Assembly: GCA_913778205.1 (NCBI GenBank)
Contig: CAJYUW010000005.1
Coordinates: 1-32,591, forward strand
From: an uncultured Curtobacterium sp.
GTDB lineage: Bacteria; Actinomycetota; Actinomycetes; Actinomycetales; Microbacteriaceae
Reading direction: 5' to 3'
DNA: 32,591 nucleotides
Shown here: piece after piece, positions 1 to 7,868 of the stretch
Layout of the letters: every line of letters starts with the position of its first letter
Numbering within the stretch: position 1 is the first letter of the stretch
Made by a program: the position numbers and the translations under genes
Notes under the pieces: model-generated
What the model saw: the letters and a program-made list of their open reading frames with translations, nothing else
Database searches by the model: none
Told to the model about the DNA's origin: nothing

Positions 1-229
1 GCGACCGACACCATCGTCGTGTTGATCGGGTTGAGCAGCGGGCCGACGAGGACCGGCACGAGGAGCTTCGGGCCGAAGCCGCTGCCACCACGTCCGGCAG
101 CACCACCTCGTCCACCGTCCTCGACGCCGCTCCCGCGCCCGGAGGCAGCGGCTTCGGCCCGAAGCTCCTCGTGCCGGTCCTCGTCGGCCCGCTGCTCAAC
201 CCGATCAACACGACGATGGTGTCGGTCGC
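1..229. repeat. Perfect 86-bp inverted repeat (fold-back) at window start
   Basis: Bases 1-86 are the exact reverse complement of bases 144-229, separated by a 57-nt spacer (87-143). The repeat runs right up to base 1. The right arm is coding sequence of the MFS transporter, so the left arm carries the same codons on the opposite strand. A perfect repeat of coding DNA that stops exactly at the sequence edge is most simply a fold-back or chimeric-read artefact at a contig end. A real inverted duplication cannot be excluded from sequence alone. Confidence 0.9.
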
Positions 230-1505
230 GCTCGCGCCGATCTCCCGCGACCTCGGGATCGGTGCCGCGCAGGCGATCTGGCTCGTCGCGGCGCTGTACC
301 TGGCGAGCGCCGTCGCCCAGCCGACGATGGGCAAGCTCGCCGACCGGTTCGGCCCGAAGAAGGTGTTCCTCACCGGGCTGGTGATCGTGGGCGTCGCCGG
401 GGTGGTGCCCGAGTTCCTGACCGGGTTCGGCGGGGCCGTGACGGCGCGGGTGCTCATCGGGATCGGCACGTCGTCGGCCTACCCGGCGGCGCTCACGACC
501 CTCCGGCAGCACTCGGCGCGGATCGGCAGGCCGACGCCGCCGCTCGTGCTCGGCGCGCTGTCCATCACCTCGCTCGTGTCCGCCGCCGCCGGGCCGCCCC
601 TCGGCGGTGCGCTCATCGCGGCCTTCGGCTGGCACGCGATCTTCCTCGTCAACGTGCCGCTGGCGGTGTTCGGCATCGTGGTGTCCGCGCTCTGGCTGCC
701 GTCCGACCGGCTCCGACCGCGCAACTCCGACGACCTGCCCGTGCTCCAGGCGCTCGACCCGGTCGGCATGCTGCTCATGACCGGGACCGTCTCGGCGCTC
801 CTGGTGTTCCTGCTCGACCTGTCGGCACGGCTCTGGTGGCTGCTCGGGACCGCCGTGGTGCTGCTCGTCGCACTCATGCTCTGGGAGCTCCGCGCCGTGC
901 AGCCGTTCGTCGACGTGCGGCTGCTCGCCCGCAACGGCGCGCTGTCCCGGACGTACGTGCGGCTGTTCCTCGTGTACCTGCTCGCGTACACGATGACCTA
1001 CGGCTTCTCGCAGTGGGTGCAGGACGTCGCCGGGTACTCGAGTGACGCCGCCGGGTACATCCAGCTGCCGGCCGCCATCGTCGCCGGGATCGCGTCCTTC
1101 CTCGTCGCGCGGAGGACGGCCGTCCGGGGCCCGCTCATCGCGGCGGCCGTCGTGCCGATGGCGGGCGGCCTGCTCCTGCTGCTGCTGCACACCGGGTCGC
1201 CCGTTGCGCTGCTGGTCCTCGCGCCGGCGTTGTTCGGGGTCCCGCAGGCGTTCGCGTCGGTGTCGAACCAGGCGGCGCTGTACCGCATCGTGCCGGCCGG
1301 GTACATCGGCACCGCCGCCGGGCTCTCGCGCACGAGCGTCTACATCGGGGCGATCGGCGCGTCCTCGCTCATCGGCGGCGTGTTCGGGACGGCCCCGACG
1401 ACGCCGGACCTGCACGTGCTCGCGTGGGTGATCGTCGGCGTCGCGGTGGCGGCGAGCGTCCTGACGATCGCGGACCGCGCGCTCGCCCGGCCGCACGCCC
1501 GCTGA
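87..1505 (+). CDS. MFS transporter, drug:H+ antiporter type, 5' end missing
   Basis: Predicted integral membrane transporter of the major facilitator superfamily. The frame is open from the window edge. The natural N-terminus is lost because bases 1-86 are a fold-back copy; coding that looks genuine begins near base 87 with a Thr/Ser/Ala/Pro-rich stretch before the first membrane segment. A GTG at 171 gives a 444-residue protein, but hydrophobic sequence already starts just upstream of it. Counting from 171, the MFS motif A (GKLADRFGPKK) lies at residues 54-64, followed by alternating hydrophobic helices to the C-terminus, consistent with 12 or more membrane segments of the EmrB/QacA-like type. 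The substrate is unknown. The gene is probably monocistronic, as terminator-like palindromes follow it. Confidence 0.85.
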   Translation, partial: TTSGSTTSSTVLDAAPAPGGSGFGPKLLVPVLVGPLLNPINTTMVSVALAPISRDLGIGAAQAIWLVAALYLASAVAQPTMGKLADRFGPKKVFLTGLVIVGVAGVVPEFLTGFGGAVTARVLIGIGTSSAYPAALTTLRQHSARIGRPTPPLVLGALSITSLVSAAAGPPLGGALIAAFGWHAIFLVNVPLAVFGIVVSALWLPSDRLRPRNSDDLPVLQALDPVGMLLMTGTVSALLVFLLDLSARLWWLLGTAVVLLVALMLWELRAVQPFVDVRLLARNGALSRTYVRLFLVYLLAYTMTYGFSQWVQDVAGYSSDAAGYIQLPAAIVAGIASFLVARRTAVRGPLIAAAVVPMAGGLLLLLLHTGSPVALLVLAPALFGVPQAFASVSNQAALYRIVPAGYIGTAAGLSRTSVYIGAIGASSLIGGVFGTAPTTPDLHVLAWVIVGVAVAASVLTIADRALARPHAR

Positions 1506-1521
1506 CCGCAGCCCACGCGGC

Positions 1522-1540
1522 GGAGGCGACCCGTGCCTCC
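1522..1540 (+). terminator. Short GC-rich hairpin after the MFS gene
   Basis: A GGAGGC/GCCTCC stem (1522-1527 with 1535-1540) sits 17 bp after the MFS stop codon. No T-run follows. The same arms and the following AGGCCG recur inside the 3' end of the alkyltransferase-like gene near 18450, so this may belong to a dispersed palindrome family rather than be a dedicated terminator. Confidence 0.4.
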
Positions 1541-1575
1541 AGGCCGAGCGCCGGAACGGCTGGTGCCGTCGGCTC

Positions 1576-1637
1576 CGCACAACCAAAGGCACGAGGAACA
1601 ACGTCGATACGCGGTTCCTCGTGCCTTTGGTTGTGCG
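1576..1637. repeat. 24-bp perfect palindromic stem-loop, REP-like or bidirectional terminator
   Basis: The arms 1576-1599 and 1614-1637 are perfect reverse complements over 24 bp with a 14-nt loop. The arms are clearly richer in A/T than their surroundings. The element fills the gap between the MFS gene and purU, where no coding sequence is credible. It could end MFS transcription or be a dispersed REP-like palindrome; it has no transposase-like neighbour. Confidence 0.75.
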
Positions 1638-1752
1638 ACGAGCCGCCCCGCCACCACCGTCGGCCGCGACGAGCCGCCGCCGCCCCGGCCGCCGGGCACG
1701 GCGCCGCGGCGGTGACCGAACAGCCTCGGCCGGCGCGCGGGAGCACGCCGGG

Positions 1753-1758
1753 TACCCT
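1753..1758 (+). promoter_or_regulatory. -10 box of a leaderless promoter (purU)
   Basis: TACCCT ends 6 nt before the purU GTG. This TANNNT-N6-start layout recurs across the window and suggests transcription starts at or next to the start codon. Confidence 0.55.
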
Positions 1759-1764
1759 GATCCG

Positions 1765-2643
1765 GTGACCGACCCGACGCCCGCGCCCGCCGCGACGCCC
1801 ACGCACTGGACCCTCACCCTCGTCTGCGACGACCGCCCCGGGATCGTGCACGCCGTGTCCGGAGCCGTCGTCGCCGCGAACGGCAACATCACCGAGTCGC
1901 AGCAGTTCTCGAGCGCGGACACGAACACGTTCTTCATGCGCCTCCAGGTCATGGCGCCGGTCGACCGCGAGACCTTCGAGCAGGCCCTCGCGCCCGTCGT
2001 CGAACGCTACGACGCCCGCGTCCAGCTCGACGTCGTCGGCCGTCCCCTGCGCACCCTGGTCCTGGTGTCGAAGGCCGGGCACTGCCTGAACGACCTGCTC
2101 TACCGGCAGCGCGGCGGACAGCTCCCGATCGAGGTGCCGCTCGTGCTGTCGAACCACGCCGACCTGGGGGAGCTCGCGTCGTTCTACTCGGTGCCGTTCG
2201 AGCACCGCCCGGTCACCGACGCCGCGAGCAAGCACGCCATGGAGCGGCGCATCCTCGAGGCCGTCGACGAGCACGACATCGAGCTCGTCGTCCTCGCCCG
2301 GTACATGCAGATCCTGTCGCCGGGTCTCTGCGCGGCGCTCGAGGGCCGCGCCGTGAACATCCACCACTCGTTCCTGCCCGGCTTCAAGGGCGCGAACCCC
2401 TACCGGCAGGCGCACGCCCGCGGGGTGAAGCTCATCGGCGCGACGGCGCACTTCGTCACGAGCGACCTCGACGAAGGGCCGATCATCGAGCAGAACGTCG
2501 TCCGGGTCGACCACACGAAGGACCCTGCCGAGCTCGTCTCCATCGGGCAGGACGAGGAGTCCCGCACGCTCACCCAGGCCGTCCGCTGGATCGCCGAGGA
2601 CCGTGTGCTCCTCGACGGCGCCCGCACCATCATCTTCAAGTAG
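1765..2643 (+). CDS. purU: Formyltetrahydrofolate deformylase
   Basis: PurU hydrolyses 10-formyl-tetrahydrofolate to formate and tetrahydrofolate, balancing the cytoplasmic one-carbon pool and supplying formate. The 292-residue protein has an N-terminal ACT domain (about residues 14-95, opening with TLTLVCDDRPG) and a C-terminal formyltransferase domain. Catalytic residues are visible as N198 and H200 in NIHHSFLPGF and D236 in DLDEGPII; the 38-residue spacing between N and D matches the PurN fold. The GTG at 1765 was chosen because it directly precedes the ACT domain and has TACCCT 6 nt upstream with no Shine-Dalgarno sequence. The DUF2568 gene and nagA follow closely on the same strand. Length is typical for the family. 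Confidence 0.95.
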   Translation: MTDPTPAPAATPTHWTLTLVCDDRPGIVHAVSGAVVAANGNITESQQFSSADTNTFFMRLQVMAPVDRETFEQALAPVVERYDARVQLDVVGRPLRTLVLVSKAGHCLNDLLYRQRGGQLPIEVPLVLSNHADLGELASFYSVPFEHRPVTDAASKHAMERRILEAVDEHDIELVVLARYMQILSPGLCAALEGRAVNIHHSFLPGFKGANPYRQAHARGVKLIGATAHFVTSDLDEGPIIEQNVVRVDHTKDPAELVSIGQDEESRTLTQAVRWIAEDRVLLDGARTIIFK

Positions 2644-2648
2644 GGACC

Positions 2649-3059
2649 GTGTCCGCACCGCAGAGCCCCGTCGACCGGCCCGACGACTGGTCGGACACCC
2701 CCGACCCGCACGCCGTCCGTCCGCGGCGCCTCGACGCCCTGACGGTGCTGCGGGTGCTCGTCTGCGCGTTCGGCCTGTACTCGCTGGCGTACTGGGGCTA
2801 CTGGTCGTGGCCGTTCCCGACGCCCGGCCTCTTCTTCGTGGTCGGCGCGCCGCTGTTCGCGGCCGTCGTGTGGTTCCTGTTCCGGTCGCCGCGCTCGCCG
2901 ATCGAGACCGACATCGTCGGCAAGGCCATCGTCGAGGTCGCCCTCGTCATCGCCGCAGGGGCCGCCTGGGTGTCGATCGGGCACCCCGTGGTCGGACTGG
3001 TGTTCATCGTGGTCGCCGCGGTCTCCGGTGTGGTGCAGTTCCGCCGGGAGGCATCGTGA
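2649..3059 (+). CDS. YrdB-like DUF2568 membrane protein
   Basis: A 136-residue protein with a hydrophilic N-terminus of about 30 residues and then four hydrophobic segments. The first contains the LRVLVCAFGLYSLAYWGYW pattern seen in the DUF2568/YrdB family. No biochemical function is established for the family, and none is proposed here. It begins 6 bp after the purU stop with GTG, and its TGA overlaps the GTG of nagA by 4 bases (3056-3059), so the three genes are probably co-transcribed and the last two translationally coupled. The family call rests on the membrane topology and the first helix; confidence in coding status is higher than in the family name. Confidence 0.85.
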   Translation: MSAPQSPVDRPDDWSDTPDPHAVRPRRLDALTVLRVLVCAFGLYSLAYWGYWSWPFPTPGLFFVVGAPLFAAVVWFLFRSPRSPIETDIVGKAIVEVALVIAAGAAWVSIGHPVVGLVFIVVAAVSGVVQFRREAS

Positions 3060-4240
3060 CGGCCGTCGGTCCCGGCGCGGCCGGCTCCGGCGCGGCCGGT
3101 CGGGAGGCACGGCGCACGCTGGTCCGGTCGGCCCGCGTCGTCGACGCGGCCGGCTCCACGGCCGACGGCTGGGTCCTCCTCGCCGGCGACACGATCCACG
3201 CGGTCGGTTCCGGCCCGGACGCACCAATGACGGACGACGTGGTCGACCTCGGCGACGCGGTCCTCGCGCCGGGGTTCGTGGACCTGCACGGGCACGGTGG
3301 CGGGGGCGCCGCCTACGAGGACGAGTCGTTCCGGGCGGCCCTCGACGTGCACCGGGCGCACGGCACGACCCGCTCGGTCCTGTCGCTCGTCGCGAACCCG
3401 CTGCCGTCGCTCGTCGCCGCGATCGACCACGTGCGCACGGTGATGGCGACCGACCCGCTGGTGCTCGGCGTGCACCTCGAGGGGCCGTTCCTGTCGCCGC
3501 GGAACAAGGGCGCGCACAACGCGGACTTCCTGGTCGAACCGACGCCCGAGGCGGTGGACGCCCTGCTGGATGCCGGGTCGGACGTGATCCGCCAGGTGAC
3601 GATCGCCCCGGAGCTCCCGGGCGCGATCGCCGCGGTCGAACGCTTCGTCCGAGCCGGTGTCACGGTCGCGGTCGGCCACACCGTCTGCTCCGCCGAGCAG
3701 GCCACGGCCGCGTTCGACGCCGGCGCGACCCTGCTGACCCACGCGTTCAACGCGATGCCCGGGATCCACCACCGGGCACCGGGGCCCATCCCCGCCGCCG
3801 TCGCCGACGACCGCGTCACCCTGGAGCTCATCCTCGACGGGGTCCACGTCGACCCGTCGGTCGCGTCCGTGCTGCTCTCGTCGGCACCGGGCCGGGTCGC
3901 CCTCGTCACGGACGCGATGGGTGCCGCGGGGGCAGCGGACGGCTCGTACACGCTCGGGTCCCTCGCCGTGACCGTCGTGGACGGGGTCGCCCTCGTCGCC
4001 GGGACCGACACGATCGCCGGGTCGACGCTCACGCAGGACCAGGCGCTCCGGAACGCCGTCGCGCTGGCCGGCCGGAGCCTACCCGACGCCGTGGCCGCAT
4101 TGACCGCGGTGCCCGCGCGGGCCCTCGGGCTCGGCGACCGCCTCGGTCGGATCGCCCCCGGGTACGCCGCGGACCTCGTCGCGCTGACCCCGTCGCTCGA
4201 GGTCACCCGGGTGTGGGGCGCCGGGCGTGCGCTCGGCTGA
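3056..4240 (+). CDS. nagA: N-acetylglucosamine-6-phosphate deacetylase
   Basis: NagA removes the acetyl group from GlcNAc-6-phosphate to give glucosamine-6-phosphate, the step before NagB in amino-sugar and chitin or peptidoglycan catabolism. The 394-residue amidohydrolase shows the metal-site HGHGG (about residues 78-82), HLEGPF with the family Glu, VGHT and THAFNAM with the His ligands, DGVHV, and the catalytic Asp in VTDAMG. The GTG start overlaps the DUF2568 stop and is preceded by GGGAGG about 5 nt upstream. nagB lies about 5 kb downstream in a separate unit. The first 18 or so residues are a Gly/Ala-rich extension before the beta-sandwich starts at TLVRSARVVD. No DasR-like operator was seen in front of this gene. 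Confidence 0.95.
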   Translation: MTAVGPGAAGSGAAGREARRTLVRSARVVDAAGSTADGWVLLAGDTIHAVGSGPDAPMTDDVVDLGDAVLAPGFVDLHGHGGGGAAYEDESFRAALDVHRAHGTTRSVLSLVANPLPSLVAAIDHVRTVMATDPLVLGVHLEGPFLSPRNKGAHNADFLVEPTPEAVDALLDAGSDVIRQVTIAPELPGAIAAVERFVRAGVTVAVGHTVCSAEQATAAFDAGATLLTHAFNAMPGIHHRAPGPIPAAVADDRVTLELILDGVHVDPSVASVLLSSAPGRVALVTDAMGAAGAADGSYTLGSLAVTVVDGVALVAGTDTIAGSTLTQDQALRNAVALAGRSLPDAVAALTAVPARALGLGDRLGRIAPGYAADLVALTPSLEVTRVWGAGRALG

Positions 4241-4249
4241 CGGGCGGGA

Positions 4250-4267
4250 GCGACGCACCGGCGTCGC
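4250..4267 (+). terminator. Hairpin after nagA
   Basis: A GCGACGC/GCGTCGC stem (4250-4256 with 4261-4267) with a 4-nt loop begins 9 bp after the nagA stop. No T-run follows. It lies between nagA and the separately promoted phosphatase gene. Confidence 0.45.
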
Positions 4268-4349
4268 TGCGCGCGTGGCGACCGACCACGACCGACCGTG
4301 CCGGACCCGTCGCCACCGCCGGTTCGCGCACCGCGCACGGCGCGCACGG

Positions 4350-4355
4350 TAGGTT
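4350..4355 (+). promoter_or_regulatory. -10 box of a leaderless promoter (phosphatase/BLUF-TetR operon)
   Basis: TAGGTT ends 6 nt before the GTG at 4362. This is the likely single promoter for the two coupled genes downstream. Confidence 0.55.
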
Positions 4356-4361
4356 GCGGGA

Positions 4362-5123
4362 GTGGGTGTGCTGCAGGACCTGTACGACGACGAGGACGCC
4401 GGTCTCGACCAGACCGTGCGCCTCCGCACCGTCCAGGCAGCACTCCAGCCCGCGCCCGTGACGGCGAGCGGCTGGACCGCCGCGCACGCCTCCCGCGCCG
4501 CGGCCGGGGTGACGGGCGACCTCGCCGAGGTCGTCGTCGCGCCGGACGGACGGTCGGCCACGCTGACCCTCGGCGACGTCATGGGCAAGGGGATCCCGGC
4601 AGGGCTGCTCGCCGCCAACCTCCTCGGCGCACTCGACGCGCTCGCCCGGGAGAACCCCGCGGTCGCGGTCGAGGGCGCGGAGAACGCCGTCCGCACCCGG
4701 TTCGAGCGCGCCTCGTCGTTCGCGACCCTGTTCCACGCGCGGGTCCGGCTGGCCGACGGCGCGGTCGAGTTCGTCGACGCGGGGCACGGGTTCGCCGCGA
4801 TCGGGTACGCCGACGGGACGGCCGAGCGCATCACGTCGGTCGACCTCCCGATCGGACTGCAGCCACGGGGGTTCGCCCGGCTCCCCCGGCACGTCGAGCT
4901 CGGCCCCGGGGACGTCCTGGTGTGCGCGTCCGACGGCATCCTCGAACTCCCCGACGCGACCTTCGAGACCCTGACCGGCCTCGCCGCGCGGCTCGTCACC
5001 GTCCCGACGCTCGCGGACGGACTCGCGTCCTTCATGGCGAGCGCCCCCGAGGCCGTCGACGACGACCTCACGATCGTCGCGCTCCGCCGGGAGCCCGCCC
5101 GCGAAGGGAAACCACGACGATGA
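4362..5123 (+). CDS. PP2C-type (SpoIIE/RsbU-like) serine phosphatase
   Basis: A cytoplasmic metal-dependent protein phosphatase of the SpoIIE/RsbU type, normally acting on phosphorylated anti-sigma-factor antagonists in stress partner-switching systems. The 253-residue protein is a single catalytic domain. Metal-site motifs are visible: an Asp in GVTGDL (D53), GDVMGKGIPAGLLA (D72), DAGH (about 145-148), SDGILEL (about 190) and DDDLTIVAL near the C-terminus. There is no PAS, GAF or receiver sensor domain. The start is GTG with TAGGTT 6 nt upstream. Its TGA overlaps the ATG of the next gene (ATGA at 5120-5123), so it is translated together with the BLUF-TetR protein, which may be its sensory partner. 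No antagonist or anti-sigma gene is present nearby, so its substrate is unknown. Confidence 0.88.
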   Translation: MGVLQDLYDDEDAGLDQTVRLRTVQAALQPAPVTASGWTAAHASRAAAGVTGDLAEVVVAPDGRSATLTLGDVMGKGIPAGLLAANLLGALDALARENPAVAVEGAENAVRTRFERASSFATLFHARVRLADGAVEFVDAGHGFAAIGYADGTAERITSVDLPIGLQPRGFARLPRHVELGPGDVLVCASDGILELPDATFETLTGLAARLVTVPTLADGLASFMASAPEAVDDDLTIVALRREPAREGKPRR

Positions 5124-6136
5124 CCCTCCGATCCCTGGTGTTCACGACCGCCCGGACCGGACGCCTCGACCAGGCCGGGCTCCTCGGACTGCTGGCGGTC
5201 GAGCGCGCCCGGAACGAGGACCTCGGCATCACGGGCGTCCTGGCGCTCGACGACGTCAACGTGTTCGGCATCGTCGAGGGCCCCGCGGAGGTCGTCCGCG
5301 ACCGTGTCCGCGAGGTCGTGGCCGACCCGGCGAACGTCGACGTGCAGATCGTGCTCGACGACGCGATCGACCAGCGCGTCTTCCCGGACTGGTCCATGGC
5401 GTTCCGGACCGACGACCCGGAGATCCTCGCCCTGCCCGGCTTCGTCGACCTCTTCGACGCCGAGCGCGTGCCCGATCCCGCCGCGACCGCGACCCGCTCC
5501 GGCGCGCTCCTCGAGTGGTTCCTCCGCACGCCGCCCGGACAGCTGTCGACGCGGCGCAGCACCGCCCCGGTCCGGGAACGCATCCTGGAGGCGTCGATCG
5601 AGGTGCTCCGGGACATCGGTCCCGCGCGCGCGACGCTGGGCGCCGTCGCCGACCGTGCCGGCCTGTCCGAGGAGGACGTCGCGACGCACTTCCCGACGCT
5701 GCCGGCCCTCCTCGCGTCGACGCTCGCCACCTGGCTGGACCGGGTGATCGCCCCGTTCACCCCGGTGGCCACGACGGACGGCACCGTCGAGTACCTCCGG
5801 CGGCTCGTCATCGCCTTCGCCGAGGACCCTGCCCTCGACCGGCTGATCGTCTCGTCGCTCGCGCCGGCGGCCGATCCCGGCGAGCCCGCGGGCGAGGCGT
5901 TCCTCGCGAGCTACCGGGCGTTCCGGGAGGGCATCCGGGCATCGCTCGAGCACGACGTCGAGGTGGGACGGGAGCCGAGCACGATGGACCCGCGGCGGGG
6001 TGCGCAGCAGCTGCTGGCGCTGTTCGACGGGCTGCGCATCCAGAACCTGTTCGACCCGGAGCCGGACGTCGCGGCCACGTTCGCCCGCGCGGCCGAGCGG
6101 CTCCGGACCGGCTGGTCGGAGCCCTACTCGGCGTGA
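5120..6136 (+). CDS. BLUF domain fused to a TetR-type regulator, degenerate photoactive site
   Basis: A 338-residue fusion. Residues 1-95 align with the flavin-binding BLUF blue-light sensor: LRSLVFTT, RARNEDLGITGVL, IVEGPAEVV and FPDWSMAF. N32, W91 and M93 fall at the same numbers as in Synechocystis PixD/Slr1694. The two residues essential for the BLUF photocycle are changed: Tyr8 is Phe8 and Gln50 is Gly50. Residues about 145-200 (ERILEASIEVLRD, then LGAVADRAGLSEEDVATHFP) form a TetR-like helix-turn-helix, followed by a helical C-terminal domain. The start overlaps the phosphatase stop by ATGA. The gene ends 10 bp from the convergent EmrB-like pump, a plausible target. Because the key residues are missing, ordinary BLUF photochemistry is unlikely; flavin binding, redox sensing or a purely structural role are alternatives. 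Confidence 0.85.
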   Translation: MTLRSLVFTTARTGRLDQAGLLGLLAVERARNEDLGITGVLALDDVNVFGIVEGPAEVVRDRVREVVADPANVDVQIVLDDAIDQRVFPDWSMAFRTDDPEILALPGFVDLFDAERVPDPAATATRSGALLEWFLRTPPGQLSTRRSTAPVRERILEASIEVLRDIGPARATLGAVADRAGLSEEDVATHFPTLPALLASTLATWLDRVIAPFTPVATTDGTVEYLRRLVIAFAEDPALDRLIVSSLAPAADPGEPAGEAFLASYRAFREGIRASLEHDVEVGREPSTMDPRRGAQQLLALFDGLRIQNLFDPEPDVAATFARAAERLRTGWSEPYSA

Positions 6137-6146
6137 CCGTCCGCGG

Positions 6147-7775
6147 TCAGACCGATGCCTCGGTCCCCCGCACCTTCCCGACGACGACGTCGACGATGCC
6201 CGCGAGGAGCGCCGCCGCGACGAAGACCAGCGCCACCCCGAGCCCGAGCGGCAGCCCCTGCGCGTAGTCGCCCTTCGAGCTGGCCAACGCGGAGTAGAAC
6301 ACGCTGCCGACCGCCGCGATGCCGATGGCCGAGCCGACCCGCGCACCCACCTGGATCAGGCCGCCGGCCGAGCCGCCCTGCGCGACCGGCACCTCGGACA
6401 GGGTGAGGGTCTGGTTCGGGGAGATCGTCAGTCCGGAGCCGATGCCCGCGACGAGCAGCGGCACGACGAGCCACCACCCGAGGTCCGACTCGTAGTGGTT
6501 CGCGACGACCCAGATGACGGCGCCGAGGCCGAGGAGCACGAGCACCGTCCCGACCACGATGAGCTGCCGCCCGAACCGGTGGACGACGCGCCCGCCGATC
6601 GTGGACGCGATGCCGGAGCCGATCGCGAACGGGACCGACGACAGCCCGGCGAGCAACGCCGAGTAGTGCAGCCCCGACTGCAGCGCCAGCGTGAGGACGA
6701 AGAAGAGGGGCGTGAAGCCCGCGAAGTAGAGCGTGGCCAGCCCGACACCGAGCGAGAACGATCGACGTCGGAACAGCGCGAGGTCGATCACGGGCTCCTT
6801 CGTCCGGCCGTAGCGGCGCTCCCACAGCACGAACAGCACGGCGAGGACGACGGCCACGACGACGAGCAGGTACTTCGCGTTGCCCGTCCACACCTCGGAC
6901 TGCACGAACGGCAGCAGCAGCGCGACCACCGCGGCGCCGAGCAGGGCGATGCCGACCGGGTCGAAGTCGTGCGTGCGACCCCGCTCCGCACGACTCGTGC
7001 CCGGCAGGTAGCGGAACGCGAGGAGGACCGTGACGAGCCCGACGGGCAGGTTCACGAAGAACACGAAGCGCCAGCCGTTCTCGGTGCCGAACGCGGTGAT
7101 GAGCAGCCCGCCGACGAGCGGTCCGATCGCTGTCGCGATGCCGACGGTCGCGCCGAAGAGCCCGAACGCCGTGCCGCGCTCCTTGCCGCGGAAGAGCTGC
7201 TGGATGAGCGCGGTCACCTGCGGGGTGAGCAGGCCGCCCGCCAGCCCCTGCACGAGCCGCGCGACGACGAGCACGAAGCCGTTCGGGGCGAAGCCGCAGA
7301 GCGCGCTCGCGAGGGTGAACAGCCCCACGCCGACGACGAACATGCGCCGGCGGCCGGAGGCGTCGCCGAGGCGTCCTCCCGGCACGAGCAGGAGTCCGAA
7401 CGCGAGGGCGTAGCCGGAGAGGATCCACTGCACGGCCTCGGGGGTCGCGCCGGGCAGCCCGGACGAGATCGACTGCAGCGCGACGTTGACGATCGACACG
7501 TCGAGCAGCACGATGCCGCCGCCGAGCAGGCAGATGACGAGGGCCTTCCAACGGTTGGGGTCCGGCTGCTCGCCGCCGTCCCCGTGGTCCCGGCCCTCCG
7601 GTGCCGGCGACGTGGAGGCTCCGGCCGAGGTCGCGTCACGGGACGAGCGCGCGTCCGCTGCGGACGGTGCGGGGGACGCGGCGGGCGCGTCGGTGACCGC
7701 CGCGTGGTGCGCGGCGTGGTGTGCGACGGTGGGAGCCGCATCGGGCTCGACGGGTTTGCGGTGTTCGGCAGCCAT
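6147..7775 (-). CDS. MFS drug-efflux transporter, EmrB/QacA (DHA2) family
   Basis: A 542-residue proton-driven exporter of the 14-helix DHA2 family. About 75 hydrophilic N-terminal residues (Ala/Ser/Asp-rich, with HHAAHHAA near residues 19-26) precede the first membrane helix. Family signatures include LDVSIVNVAL (91-100), motif A GRLGDASGRRR (134-144), LVQGLAGGLLTPQ and the antiporter motif GPLVGGLL after the fifth helix. Many drugs are possible substrates and none can be named. It is divergent from the MalY-like gene and convergent with the BLUF-TetR gene. A possible -10 box (TACCGT on the minus strand, 7785-7790) lies 9 nt before the ATG, and an 11-bp inverted repeat overlaps the expected -35 region, suggesting repressor control. 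Confidence 0.92.
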   Translation of the reverse strand: MAAEHRKPVEPDAAPTVAHHAAHHAAVTDAPAASPAPSAADARSSRDATSAGASTSPAPEGRDHGDGGEQPDPNRWKALVICLLGGGIVLLDVSIVNVALQSISSGLPGATPEAVQWILSGYALAFGLLLVPGGRLGDASGRRRMFVVGVGLFTLASALCGFAPNGFVLVVARLVQGLAGGLLTPQVTALIQQLFRGKERGTAFGLFGATVGIATAIGPLVGGLLITAFGTENGWRFVFFVNLPVGLVTVLLAFRYLPGTSRAERGRTHDFDPVGIALLGAAVVALLLPFVQSEVWTGNAKYLLVVVAVVLAVLFVLWERRYGRTKEPVIDLALFRRRSFSLGVGLATLYFAGFTPLFFVLTLALQSGLHYSALLAGLSSVPFAIGSGIASTIGGRVVHRFGRQLIVVGTVLVLLGLGAVIWVVANHYESDLGWWLVVPLLVAGIGSGLTISPNQTLTLSEVPVAQGGSAGGLIQVGARVGSAIGIAAVGSVFYSALASSKGDYAQGLPLGLGVALVFVAAALLAGIVDVVVGKVRGTEASV

Positions 7776-7809
7776 GACACCGCCACGGTAGGCGCGGGGT
7801 CGGCCCCGA

Positions 7810-7859
7810 CTCGCAGCGTGCGCAGCCGCCCGCGTACCCCGACGGCGTCACGCTGCGAG
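7810..7859. promoter_or_regulatory. Widely spaced 11-bp inverted repeat in the divergent promoter region
   Basis: CTCGCAGCGTG (7810-7820) and its exact reverse complement (7849-7859) are separated by 28 bp in the 93-bp gap between the efflux pump and the MalY-like gene. The arm centres are 39 bp apart, close to four helical turns. One arm overlaps the expected pump -35 region and the other lies just upstream of the lyase start. This fits an operator for a dimeric regulator bound at two sites; the protein is unknown. Confidence 0.5.
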
Positions 7860-7868
7860 GATGGCCGC

